In this document: piece after piece, positions 34,341 to 47,080 of the stretch
Numbering within the stretch: the stretch's first letter is position 1
How the letters are laid out: each line of letters starts with the position of its first letter
Origin: Spinacia oleracea
Taxonomy: Eukaryota > Streptophyta > Magnoliopsida > Caryophyllales > Amaranthaceae
Assembly (NCBI RefSeq): GCF_020520425.1
Contig: NC_079491.1
Span: 32,727,449 to 32,791,448 of the forward strand
Direction of reading: 5' to 3'
Length of the DNA stretch: 64,000 bases
Made by a program: the position numbers and the translations under genes
Notes under the pieces: model-generated
Databases searched by the model: none
What the model saw: the letters and a program-made list of their open reading frames with translations, nothing else
Told to the model about the DNA's origin: nothing

Positions 34341-34667
34341 TCATAAGCTAGCTTTCATTTTCAAGCATTTATTTGGATCCACAAATCCTATGACATACCA
34401 TGTACATAGTTTCTTCCAACATTTGATTGAGGAATACGTTTTGTCATCCAATTGCCATATGTACCAATATGCAATCATTGCTTGAATTATAGACTTAAGC
34501 ATTACGATTTTGCATGAGGTTTCAACACAATCCGCACCGTGAATTTGCTTGTAACCTTTAGCAACTAATCTAGCTTTGTGTGTGAACACAATTTCATGTT
34601 TGATGGTTTTTATTCTTAAAACAAACTTGCAACCAATCGGTGTGAAACTATTCTTGCAAATCAACAA
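34341..34667 (-). pseudogene. Copia reverse transcriptase remnant (element D)
   Basis: The 108-codon frame contains PIGCKFVLRIKTIKHE, YKARLVAKGYKQIHG in the slightly altered form HKARLVAKGYKQIHG, and WQLDDKTYSS (usual form WQMDVKTAFL), followed by a shifted GFVDPNKCLKMK. The order matches the N-terminal part of a Ty1/copia RT. The catalytic YVDD region is not in frame. Surrounding sequence has many stops. Confidence 0.75.
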
Positions 34668-35919
34668 AATTTCAATTTTGTCATCAAAACATTGAGTATG
34701 TTTTATGGCCTCTAACCATTTAAAACATTGAGTCTATATATGGCCTCTAACCATTTTAGGGAATCTAGGTTTCGTCATAGCTTTCTTACAAGTCACAAAC
34801 TTATTAATCTACATGATAATAGTTTGACTGCAAGTTGTAGGTTTCTTCACTATCTAATAGAAGAATCTCATAGTTTCATTGACCCGAACTCTATGTTTCT
34901 TCACTATCCAATAGAAGAATACCATAGTTCCAGTGACTTGAACTCTATGCCTACTTGAGTATAGAACATTAACAAATAGAATATCAATAGCCACTTGAAA
35001 GTCCTTTGAGTATTCTGTTCTCCTTGAAGCACTTGTAAAGTCTTCTAAGAGATGTCTATTCTTTAAAGCCACTTCTAAAGTCCTTAAAGAATAAGCTCGG
35101 ATTTTCTGAAGCACTTCGAAAAGCCTCCGGAATGTCCGTTTATGTTTGTTGTTCGCCTCGAAGACTTTCGAGGTCTATTTTCTCCCACTTGTCATTTTGG
35201 AAACGAATCTCCAAAAGGACATTATTTCGAGCAAACAAACATTATGTTCTCAAAAAATCGTGGTAGAAACAATACCCTTGTGTCTCATTTGAATAAATCA
35301 CAATGAAACATATATCTATACTTGGGCCCTAGTTTGTTGAATAACAAACACTAAGCTCCCACTGAGTTTAGGAACTCTTTAAATATATTATGAAAAGATA
35401 TTCTGAAATTACTTTTCAATAGCTTTGACGAATTTGGTTTAGTTTGGTGGTAGTTGAGCATTTTGTTTTAGAAATTATAGGAAAATTCTTTATGATTCAT
35501 CATTGATCGAATCAAGTACTAATTGACTTCGATCATTCCAACTTAGATATGCCATATCTTATGGAGCTAGATCGTGAAATTACATTACACAATCATTGAT
35601 GATCATATTTGGTCTCAAGTAATCATTAACATGATCTAACCTAGATCTTTATGATTTCTTGCCAAGTGGGACTTATACTTCTGAATCTTTGAACTAGCCA
35701 AACAGATTCAAACTTATATCACATTGAGTAAATAAACCTATATTCACTCAAACCTGTGTGAAATAATAAAGTCATAAAACCTTTCTTTAGCTTTGAACTC
35801 TATCGTCTAGGCGTTCTAACAATAGTTTATATCTTTTGTTACTTTCAACAAGTAAGACTAGCTTGTCTTGAATTGATCTAGAAATCAATGAACTTTCAAA
35901 AGTCCATCAAAATAGAGCT

Positions 35920-35990
35920 TTTGAATGTTAACTTGTTGATATGGTCTAAGCAACAATGCCAAAGATTAGTGGAAATCAAATCAAGGGGTT
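35920..35990 (-). pseudogene. Copia pre-integrase motif remnant (element D)
   Basis: The minus strand translates to ISTNLWHCCLDHINK, close to the pre-integrase LWH.RLGH motif upstream of copia integrase. It lies at the expected distance upstream of the RT remnant. Confidence 0.5.
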
Positions 35991-38389
35991 GATTTGAACC
36001 TAGTAAAGTTTTTATTGTTAAAGAGTTGTTTGTTTTAATCAAGCATATTGACTCAACCCGTAATTGACCATTTCATTCAAATAAACAAACAAACAAACAT
36101 TGTTTTTGTTTTTCTTGAATGTGAGTCTTTCTGTGTTTGAAAACAGAAATTTAGGTATGCTGATTATGGAACAAAATAGCCATTAAGTTCCAGCCTTTGA
36201 AAGGACTTAAAACAAACTAGATGACCCTACAACTAATGTAGCATTTCCATGCTTCATTTCCCACTTGTAGGCCATTAGTGTAGCCTAGCTTCCATTGTTT
36301 GAGTTATTATCGAAGTAAGAACCTCAAGCGGTATATGATACCAAGGAAGTTTGATTGCTAGGTCACTTTTCTTTAAACATAAACTTATAGGTATAAACGG
36401 AATCGTAAATTCCTTTCATTTGTTCCTTGTTTTCCTATTTCTTGTACCCTTTCTTATAGTCTTAAGAATTGAATTCTTTAGTGTTGACTTTTATACTTTG
36501 TTAGACATGTCCAATGTCACTCCAACAAGGCTCTTACCATTTAATTTATGTTGAATATTTTGTTTCAACTAGATGATCTTACCAGAAGCTTCTAAAGTTC
36601 TCTAAGCATCAATTTATTCGAATGTCTAGGGACTAGACTCATTCGAGAATTATATGGAAAAAGATTTTAGGTTGTTAACCATTGGTAAAGCTGAGCGTTT
36701 AAACTCAATGCTTTATGATCTCAAAACTACATTGTATTTTGAATTCACAAGCACCAATTGGTTTGTCATTCGATTTTGATACTCGAAAACAACCATAAAA
36801 GTCGCTATAAGAAACGTACATTTTAAATTGCTCACTTTCTCTCTTTTCCGTGAATCGTTCTTGGATTCACTGCCAATTGAGGAAATTTACTGTTACCTTT
36901 CTAAAAGGATTTACTGCAGTGCAAGATATTTAATTATAAACAATAATTAAAACATACATTGAAGCAGGCAAAGTCTAAACATTTATCATGAGAAATAACT
37001 TGAAAATTAAAGCAATCATGCAATTTAAACAAGTTATTGGAATTTTATTCGAATTTATTGTTCCTGCAGGTGTGAATAAAATGATTCCAAGACCCTAAAA
37101 TCCATTGAAGAATTAAGAACATTATGTATTTAGACTCAATTCTAAAATCTATTAGGTAAGAAAAAGCCTTTTGCTAATAGTCTAGAAACTACTCTTGGTT
37201 GATAGGTACGTCTAAGAACTTATTAGGTAAACCTGTCGATTTTGCCACGACATAAAAGGACTCCTTACTTATATCGTTGAGTTTCACCAAAACTAACATG
37301 TACTCACAATTATTTGTGTACCTTACCCCTTTAGGACCAATAAGTAACACCTCGCTGAGCGAAAACTATTACTAGATTGATGTAAAGGATATCCAAGCAA
37401 GTGTTTATTTTGGCATGGCACCTTTTAACTCAATTTTTAAGTTTGGAACTTAAGGCTCTTACTATGTTGGTTAGATTTTAAGTGAACTAAAATCCTTAAT
37501 CATGCAACATAATCAAGCCACAATCTCATGCATAATTAAGACATATTTAAAGCAATAAATAACTTAAAGCATGCATAAGATAAATGTGATCTAGTATGGC
37601 CTGACTTCATCTTGAAGCTTCAACTTCAAAGTCTATCTCGAAAATGGTAACTTCGTCTTGAATTTCACCGTGGGAGGCGCCATTTTCTTCAAATAGGATA
37701 AGCTATAATTAAACTAATTACAACTATTTGATGGTACGCAGACCATATTTGAATTGAAAAACAAATTTGGTGCTTTAGACCAATTACATTCAAATTAATG
37801 GTACGCAGACCATATTTTCTATCCTATTTGGGCCATACTAGTCACTCCATAACCTGCAAAACAGTACATATACAATATATACCATTCACCCATTCATTAT
37901 CATGAATGGCCCACATAGCTGGTTAGTAAAACACGTTATGCATCATATAAATATTTGCAGCAATTAATTAAGGGCACCAATAATCTACCAATTATTCAGT
38001 CCTTATTAATTCTAATCAAGTTTTTTAACCTTAAAGGATTTGTAGACCTAATCAAGAGTTTATGACTAAAAATGCTCCCACTTAAACCAATAAATTCATA
38101 TGCTTTACTAATTTTAAACATAAAAATGTATTTCTAGTCTAACCGGAAACATACAAATTTAATTAAAATTTAAAGCTCATATAAATTTATAATCGAATCC
38201 ATTAATTTAATTTATTTCAGTTGAATTAAACGAATTTAAATTAATTCAAGATTTAATTTTAGTAACATAATTAGTATAAATAAAATTTATAATAATTATA
38301 ATATTCAAAATTAAAATCCAAGAAAACAATTTAAATTACGAATTTTAAAATTAATTAAAATCGTTTCCGAACTGAAAATTAAAAATTAA

Positions 38390-38830
38390 ATTCAAAACGC
38401 ATCAATCGGGTCAAGACGAGGCCATGGGCTTGCGCCCATGCCTCGTCGAGTCCACGAGGCAGCATCGCCCCTCACGAGTGATCGCACAGCAAGGCACGAG
38501 CAGCTGCCACGCGCAAACGCAGCAAGCCGAGCCACGCTTGCGCGCAGCATCGCTCGCTGCTTCGTAGCGCAGCAGTTGCTTGGCGAGGTTGGGCGAGGCA
38601 GCGCTCGTTGCTGCGAGGCACCCCTCGCTACCCGCGCGCGCGCGCCTGCCTTACTCGCTCGCTTTGCTTCTTCGCCCATCCACCCATGCATCATCGCAGC
38701 ACTCGACGCAAGGCAGGGCTGCTGCCTTGCGCTCGCGTGCTACTCGCCTTGCTCGCTGCATTCGTATCGCATGGGCGACGAGCTCCCTTGCTCGTCGTCG
38801 CATGCCCGCACTATACAACACCCCTTAAGG
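38390..38830. other. GC-rich island in the leader of copia D
   Basis: About 440 bp of GCTCGC/GCACGAG-rich sequence in otherwise very AT-rich DNA, between the primer site and the pol remnants. It gives overlapping ORFs up to 151 codons on both strands without recognisable motifs. Similar GC-rich text occurs in the LTRs of A and D (5700-5900, 31330-31560, 40110-40330). Confidence 0.5.
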
Positions 38831-39605
38831 GTAACATGTAGCATACATTGCTTTGTGCGTGCAAGTTTTATGAGCGAATTGCATAAAAATTAAAACTTTT
38901 ATTTCCAAAATTAATGACAAATTAATAAATCATATTAATTTCATAATTTTAGGGCGAAAAATCGAAAATTTATTAATTAATTAATTTCCGATTAACATGG
39001 ATTCAAATCTAGGTCATAAAATTAAAATTTTAACATAAATTAACAATTTTTATGGTGGATTTTAATCATGGATACCTAATTAAATTATTAATTAATCATG
39101 AAAATCAAATCAATTCTAAATTATTCGAATTTCAACAAATTAATCATAATTACAAATTAGGTTGTATAATTAACAAGTCTAAGCATTCATAATTGTTAAA
39201 CATATACAGTAGGTCAATCAAAAACTCAAGATTTATCAACAAGAATCGCAAATACTTAATTTAACATCTTAAATTTACAAACTTTTGCGTACGAAAAACT
39301 AAAACCTCCGAAAAGTCATAGTTAGGCTTCGAATTTGGGAATTCTGGCTTCGGCCGAAAATTACTAGTTTTGTCAAAATTTTAGAATGCCTTTTACATGC
39401 GGAATTGACACAAAAATCACTCGATTTGGATGAGTAACGAAGAAACTGCCGAAAAACTGCGTACATATAATTAAATAAACGCAATTTGCAATTAATTAAC
39501 AATTACGAAAATTAATCACCCCTTTTAATTCCTTGCAAATTTGTAAAATTTAACCATGTTTATGCAATTTAGATTATGAAAATAATAAGAGGCTCGTGAT
39601 ACCAC

Positions 39606-40958
39606 TGTTAGGTTATGATTCATATGACAAAACATAAATCATGCGGAAAAACCATAAAGCCAGGAAAGCATATTATTTACACATAATCATTTAGCATAGT
39701 TTAGATGCATACACTTTGTTGCGTGCCCTCCCTAGCTGCGCCCGAACCGAACAAGAACAAGTCTTTAGGACTCCAAGTGCCGTCCCTCCGTAGATAGTCC
39801 ACAGCACGTCCGGATCCGCCTTAAGCTTGACCAACTAGAATCGCCCTTAAGGTTGCTTAGGTATTTCGGCCATTTTAGGTGCAAGTGTATGACTGATTTT
39901 TTCTTCAAAATCTTACCTTTAGAATACTTCAATTGTGTCTATAAATTATGACCCTAGGCTCCTATTTATAGAGGTATGGAAAAGGAATTATAATCCTACT
40001 AGGATTTGGATTTATTAATTAGAATCCAATTTGAACTCTAAATAATAAACTTAATCTATTAGGATTAAGATTTAATCATATATCGAATCCTGATAGCTTT
40101 AGGATTCGTATAGCACGCACACGAGCATCGCACGAGCACCGCACACTCGCGCAGGCCTTGCGGCCCACGCTGAGCGCACAGCGCTCGGCCCATGCTCGCT
40201 GCCTGTGTCCGCGCGCGCGCCCAAGGCCTTGGTTGGGCCTGGCCTTGCGCTGGGCCTGGTCGAGGCTTGGCGTGTGATGGTGATGCGTGTGGCTTGCTGG
40301 GCGATGGCCTGGCTTCGTGCTGGGCCTTCGTCTATCGAGCCTCGTCCGATGCTAATTCGTACGATACGCTTCCGATTAAATTGCCGATTCCGGAATTCAT
40401 TTCCGATACGAACAATATTTAATATTTCCGATTCCGGAATTAATTTCCGATTCCGATAACATTTCCGATTCTGACAATATTTCCGTTTCCGGCAATATTT
40501 CCGATTCCGGTAATATTTCCATTTCCGATAATATTTTCCGACACGTACCATGTTTCCGTTTCCGGCAACATCTACGACTTGGATAATATTTATATTTCCG
40601 ATACGATCCATATTTCCGTTTCCGGCAATATCATCGTTTCCGGAGTATTCATTTCTTGCTTGTGACGATCTTAGCTCCCACTGAAACCAAGATCCGTCGA
40701 TTCCGAATATCCATAGATGGAGTATTTAATGCCATTAAATACTTGATCCGTTTACGTACTATTTGTGTGACCCTACGGGTTTAGTCAAGAGTAAGCTGTG
40801 GATTAATATCATTAATTCCACTTGAACTGAAGCGGCCTCTAGCTAGGCATTCAGCTCACTTGATCTCACTGAATTATTAACTTGTTAATTAATACTGAAC
40901 CGCATTTATTAGACTTAATATTATATGCATACTTGGACCAAGGGCATTATTTCCTTCA
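39606..40958 (-). repeat. 5' LTR of copia D
   Basis: Same length as the left LTR, with scattered mismatches. To its left, GATACCAC on the plus strand is the complement of the initiator-Met-type primer site. Confidence 0.9.
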
Positions 40959-40963
40959 ACACA

Positions 40964-41150
40964 TGCTGCCACTGACTCGTACTTTGGTGACGACATCGTC
41001 TCGTCACATCTTCCTTCGACGTACACATGCTGCCACTGACTCGTACTTTGGTGATGACACGGTCTCGGCACATCTTTGATGACGACACGGTCTCGACACA
41101 TCTTTTGATGACAACACAGTCTCGACACATCTTTTGATGACGAGGTGGGT
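40964..41150. repeat. Tandem repeats in the leader of element B
   Basis: A roughly 64-bp unit (CATGCTGCCACTGACTCGTA...CTTCCTTCGACGTACA) occurs twice at 40964-41050. Three shorter copies of a roughly 30-bp unit (TTTGATGACGACACGGTCTC..) follow at 41069-41145. Related units at 30680-30818 lie on the other side of copia D. Confidence 0.65.
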
Positions 41151-41363
41151 TTGTACTCATATTGGGGAGTGGTGGCGATGGAGGTTGCGGATCCGATCTG
41201 CGATTGTAGGGCTTCATACTCCTTTGGAGGAGGCTAATGTGTTGCTCCATGGCCTTAGGACGACGAGTAACATCATTGGATCAGATTGGGAATGCGGACA
41301 TGGTGGAGAAGTGGGTTATTTTTAATGAACGGATGAGATTATCAGGCTATTCTTGATTGTCAT

Positions 41364-41856
41364 CCCCACGGTGGGCGCCAAATTGTTTTTGACAAATTCT
41401 ACCTACGTTCGAATCCGTCGGAGGGAGGGGGTGCTAACAATCCGAATAAGCAAGATAATATAAAGATGATAAGAACAAGGATATGAAACTCTTACAGAAA
41501 AAGGGGGAGATGAGTAGTTTATTATATGAAGTGTGAATGTATATGAATCCGTCTCTACAATGAACAAATAACATGCTATTTATACATGAGTAATTCAATT
41601 GCAATCATAAAAACCATCATTAAACCAAGGAGTTATTGCATGTAACCCCCTAGCCTTAATGATTGTAACATCCCCTTGATTTCAGCCTTGCATTAAATTT
41701 CACCATTGCTTCCAATGTTTGTAACCGCTAATTTACTTTAGCCGTTTTCCTTGATCAATGCCCATAGCTTTTATTACTGTCTTGATGGTTGTCATATGAC
41801 CCTTTGAATGGGTCTCCCTTGCCACGTCACGGGGACGTTATTTTACCGCCCAAACA
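41364..41856 (-). repeat. 5' LTR of element B with adjacent primer binding site
   Basis: The LTR is 41384-41856 (473 bp). The primer site TGGCGCCCACCGTGGGG on the minus strand covers 41364-41380, 3 nt from the LTR, as in Tat-type elements. Confidence 0.8.
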
Positions 41857-42325
41857 CTCATCATTTAATACTAAACCAAGATTAAATGGAATATGAAAAT
41901 ACATTTCATATATGATAAATGTTCAACCCGAATGTTTTACAACCATGGGCCTCAAACCCATCTTTAAAACAGTTCATGGAATTCAAAGCTATGCTTGATT
42001 TCCAGTGCTACAATGTGAGTGTTGCTTCTCACTTGTTGCATAGGTTTAGTTATCATGCTTTGCCAATCTTAATATCCTTTTCATCATCGAATGTTCTTCG
42101 AGATATGATGATAAGATCTTTTGAGTTTGTTTATTATGTGATCTAGTCTTTCTTACTTCGATAGTGGTTCTACGCATTTTGCAATGAAGAACCATCAAGT
42201 CAACAGACATGTGATCTACCCAAGTTCAGTGAAGAACTCTTTAACATAAACAACCCTGTTTTATTACTTCTTAGGCAATAAGTACTTTTACTTCAACTGT
42301 ATAGGTTGCTAGTGATGATTTGGTT

Positions 42326-42652
42326 GTGATTTTTTATTCGAATTGGAATCAATTGTTAGATTTTTCATAAGCTTGCTTCATTTAAGCATGGATTTTAATT
42401 GTATTTTGATCTAGTTGCATTGACATTTGATCGCATTGTTGCTAGGGGTTCCTAAATCTGGTTGTTTATTGTAAAAAATTGGACAAATTTTGTATTGAAC
42501 TTTTGTTGTCAAGTTAAATTGTGTGAAATATTGTATACCATAGGGGCATATGGTGAAAACATCAGAAACCACAGGGGTATCTGGTGAAATAAAGTTTATG
42601 AAATACATGGGTATCTGGTGAAATAAAGTTTATAACGGCTATTTAACGGCAG
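42326..42652. other. Remaining interior of the MULE-like element
   Basis: No gene. It includes two direct copies of GTATCTGGTGAAATAAAGTT (about 42577-42600 and 42611-42634) next to the right TIR. Confidence 0.4.
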
Positions 42653-42762
42653 GGATAAGTCATGCAAGAAAATGAAACCTCGGGGATATTTGGTGAACAC
42701 TTGAAACTATGAGGGTATTTGGTGAATAAGTCAAACATCGAGGGTATCTTATGGAAAATCCG
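42653..42762 (-). repeat. Right TIR of the MULE-like element
   Basis: Inverted match to 4667-4777, ending ATCCG before the TSD copy TAATAAAAA at 42763-42771. Confidence 0.6.
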
Positions 42763-42779
42763 TAATAAAAAAACTCCAG

Positions 42780-42900
42780 AACAGACCAGATAATACCAGA
42801 CCAGATCATAACAAACTAGATCAGACCAGACCAGACCAACATGAATCAAACCTGACCAGACCAGCAAATTGAAAAATCAGACTAGATTAGACGAAGAGAA
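42780..42900. repeat. AGACCAG-type short tandem repeat
   Basis: Irregular repetition of CAGACCAGA/ACCAGACCAG words over about 110 bp, upstream of the peroxidase gene. The roughly 225 bp that follow up to the start codon should contain its promoter; I could not fix a TATA box. Confidence 0.5.
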
Positions 42901-43126
42901 CAGAGCCTAGATCTTTAACAATTCCCGGTGGGACTGTGGAGTAAATTAATAAACCAAAACTAGCTGTATAGCCTGTACTCTGTAGAACTAGGAGTCGTGG
43001 CTCGTGAACTCGTCGTGATGGTCGTCACTCGTCACATAAGTCTTATTCAGTGCGCCTTTTGCTTTCCCTCCTAAAACCAGTATTTTCTTCATTTGAACTG
43101 ATTCCAAGCTTTCAAAACACTCAACA

Positions 43127-45859
<2,733 letters not shown>

Positions 45860-47080
45860 TGATTGCAGGTTCACCAATATCTCAGTAATTTCATAAGATG
45901 CGTCCTCGATTTCCTCCTGCTCAGTAAACTTCTGAACTAGTTCTTATGCTTATTACTACTCTTAGTATGTGCTTGAAGAGGTAACTTGTAGATCATATAG
46001 AGCCTCTTCTGGGAAAAGTTCATATTTCCGGCTAGTTCTGACTGACAGGTCTAGATTTATATACGGTTTTCCACACTGTAACCGATACAACTATTACGTA
46101 CAAATCCTTGATGTACTGTTTCTCATCAGTCATTGTAGAGGTGCGTTTCTGTGTAGATTATACAAACTCAGGTATACATTGTGGTTAAGATTCACTTGGT
46201 TGATAAGTGCATATGATACGTCTTTGTATTTGTTTGATTTTCGTGTGGTTTGAAACAGGGTTAAAACTAGTCAGTCTCCCGGTATTTATTGGTATGATTG
46301 ATCGTGATCTGATACAGTTGAATCATCACTGCTACTAGCTGATATGATCATATGAGCATCTATTACCTAGCATAAATGTTATTTTCTGTTCAGTCTGAAA
46401 TTCACTTGGCAAATATGTGATGTGAAGAGGTATTAATTAATATCATATCATACCCATATTAATATTACGAGTATGATCTTCCATGAAATTATTGATCCAA
46501 TCTGGGCTATAGGCTAGAACAGCCCAAACTGTGATACTGGGTTTGGGTTTATGTGCCCACCTACCTTTTATTACAAAATAATAAATGTTGCTTAAAAAAT
46601 CAAAAGATCCCTAAACACAGATTTTGTACGCAACCCCTAATTCAATTCCCCAGAAATTCACTAAATTAGTAAGCTGGCACATTCCAGAATCCAGACGCTT
46701 CATCCACCCCTTTAAATCTTAATTAACCAAATATTCCAGTGCTTTGATTTTTATGTACGGAGTATATAGTAAATGACTAAATATAGTTAGGATAAACTTG
46801 AACATTTATTCATACTAAAAGTAAAGAAGAGAGTACAACAAAGGGAGAAAAGTGGTAAAATAGAAAATGACACAGGGTGAAAACACACCAACAATGAATT
46901 AACTCTTCCCCACCAAAATGAAAATAAGATGTATATACAAGTTTGGGATACCTCAACTCAACACCTCTCTAATCTCTTGATGCATATTGGAAGAGTTAAC
47001 ACACACCAAATAATCCTCGTGGTAGCCAAAAACCATGCTTTTGATGAGGAATATCGGAGATGAGAATGTTGGACGTACGA
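45860..47080. other. Intergenic region between convergent genes
   Basis: It holds the 3' UTRs of the peroxidase (+) and the aquaporin (-). No further gene. TACGGAGTATATAG near 46757 is a common Caryophyllales MITE-like word, but no full element was found. Confidence 0.5.

Larger units (their letters stand above)
30819..40958 (-). mobile_element. Ty1/copia element D, complete ends, dead coding region
   Basis: LTRs are 30819-32171 and 39606-40958, both 1,353 bp, with TSD ACACA at 30814-30818 and 40959-40963. The PPT lies at 32172-32180. The primer site against the right LTR reads TGGTATCACGAGCC on the minus strand. By eye there are about 16-18 LTR mismatches. Copia pol fragments remain (34341-34667 RT; about 35930-35985 pre-integrase). 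It belongs to the same family as copia A. The uninterrupted target phrase CGTACACATGCTGCCACTG occurs at 41021-41039, a tandem duplicate of the insertion site. Confidence 0.85.
7320..41856 (-). mobile_element. Ty3/gypsy Tat-lineage-like element B, internally deleted
   Basis: LTRs are 7320-7812 (3', 493 bp) and 41384-41856 (5', 473 bp), with TSD CTCAT at 7315-7319 and 41857-41861. The primer binding site next to the 5' LTR reads TGGCGCCCACCGTGGGG on the minus strand, a form familiar from Tat-type elements. Remaining minus-strand coding parts are RNase H and integrase fragments (28174-29432). A spliced ORF runs on the opposite strand between integrase and the 3' LTR. Gag, protease and most of RT are missing. 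The target site lies in copia A. The unoccupied equivalent, GGGACTCATCATTTAATAC, is intact in copia D near 32925. Without C and D the element is about 6.1 kb. Confidence 0.8.
5182..42325 (-). mobile_element. Ty1/copia element A, truncated, split by B
   Basis: Left (3') LTR 5182-6578 starts TGTTAGGTTATG and ends TTTCCTTCA. It is followed by a purine-rich tract on the minus strand and 741 bp of internal sequence up to 7319. The internal sequence resumes at 41862 after element B and follows copia D (32935-33390) closely until about 42325, where similarity stops. The remainder of the internal region and the 5' LTR are missing, so A suffered a deletion. A likely left TSD half is TAGGA at 5177-5181; its partner is lost. 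No usable coding sequence remains in A. Confidence 0.7.
4667..42762. mobile_element. MULE-like element (outermost host of the nested stack)
   Basis: The left end (4667-4777) and right end (42653-42762) are long inverted repeats of about 110 bp. By eye about 85% of bases match, both starting CGGATTTT and carrying TTCACCAAATACCCTCATAG. They are flanked by TAATAAGAA at 4658-4666 and TAATAAAAA at 42763-42771, a 9-bp TSD with one mismatch. Long TIRs plus a 9-bp TSD are typical of Mutator-like elements. With all later insertions removed the element is only about 1 kb, with no transposase, so it is non-autonomous. Everything between about 5182 and 42325 is younger insertions. Confidence 0.6.

Noticed and set aside
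38438-38893. 151-codon ORF on plus with overlapping ORFs
   Set aside because: It lies in a GC-rich low-complexity island inside copia D, shows open frames on both strands and has no motif.
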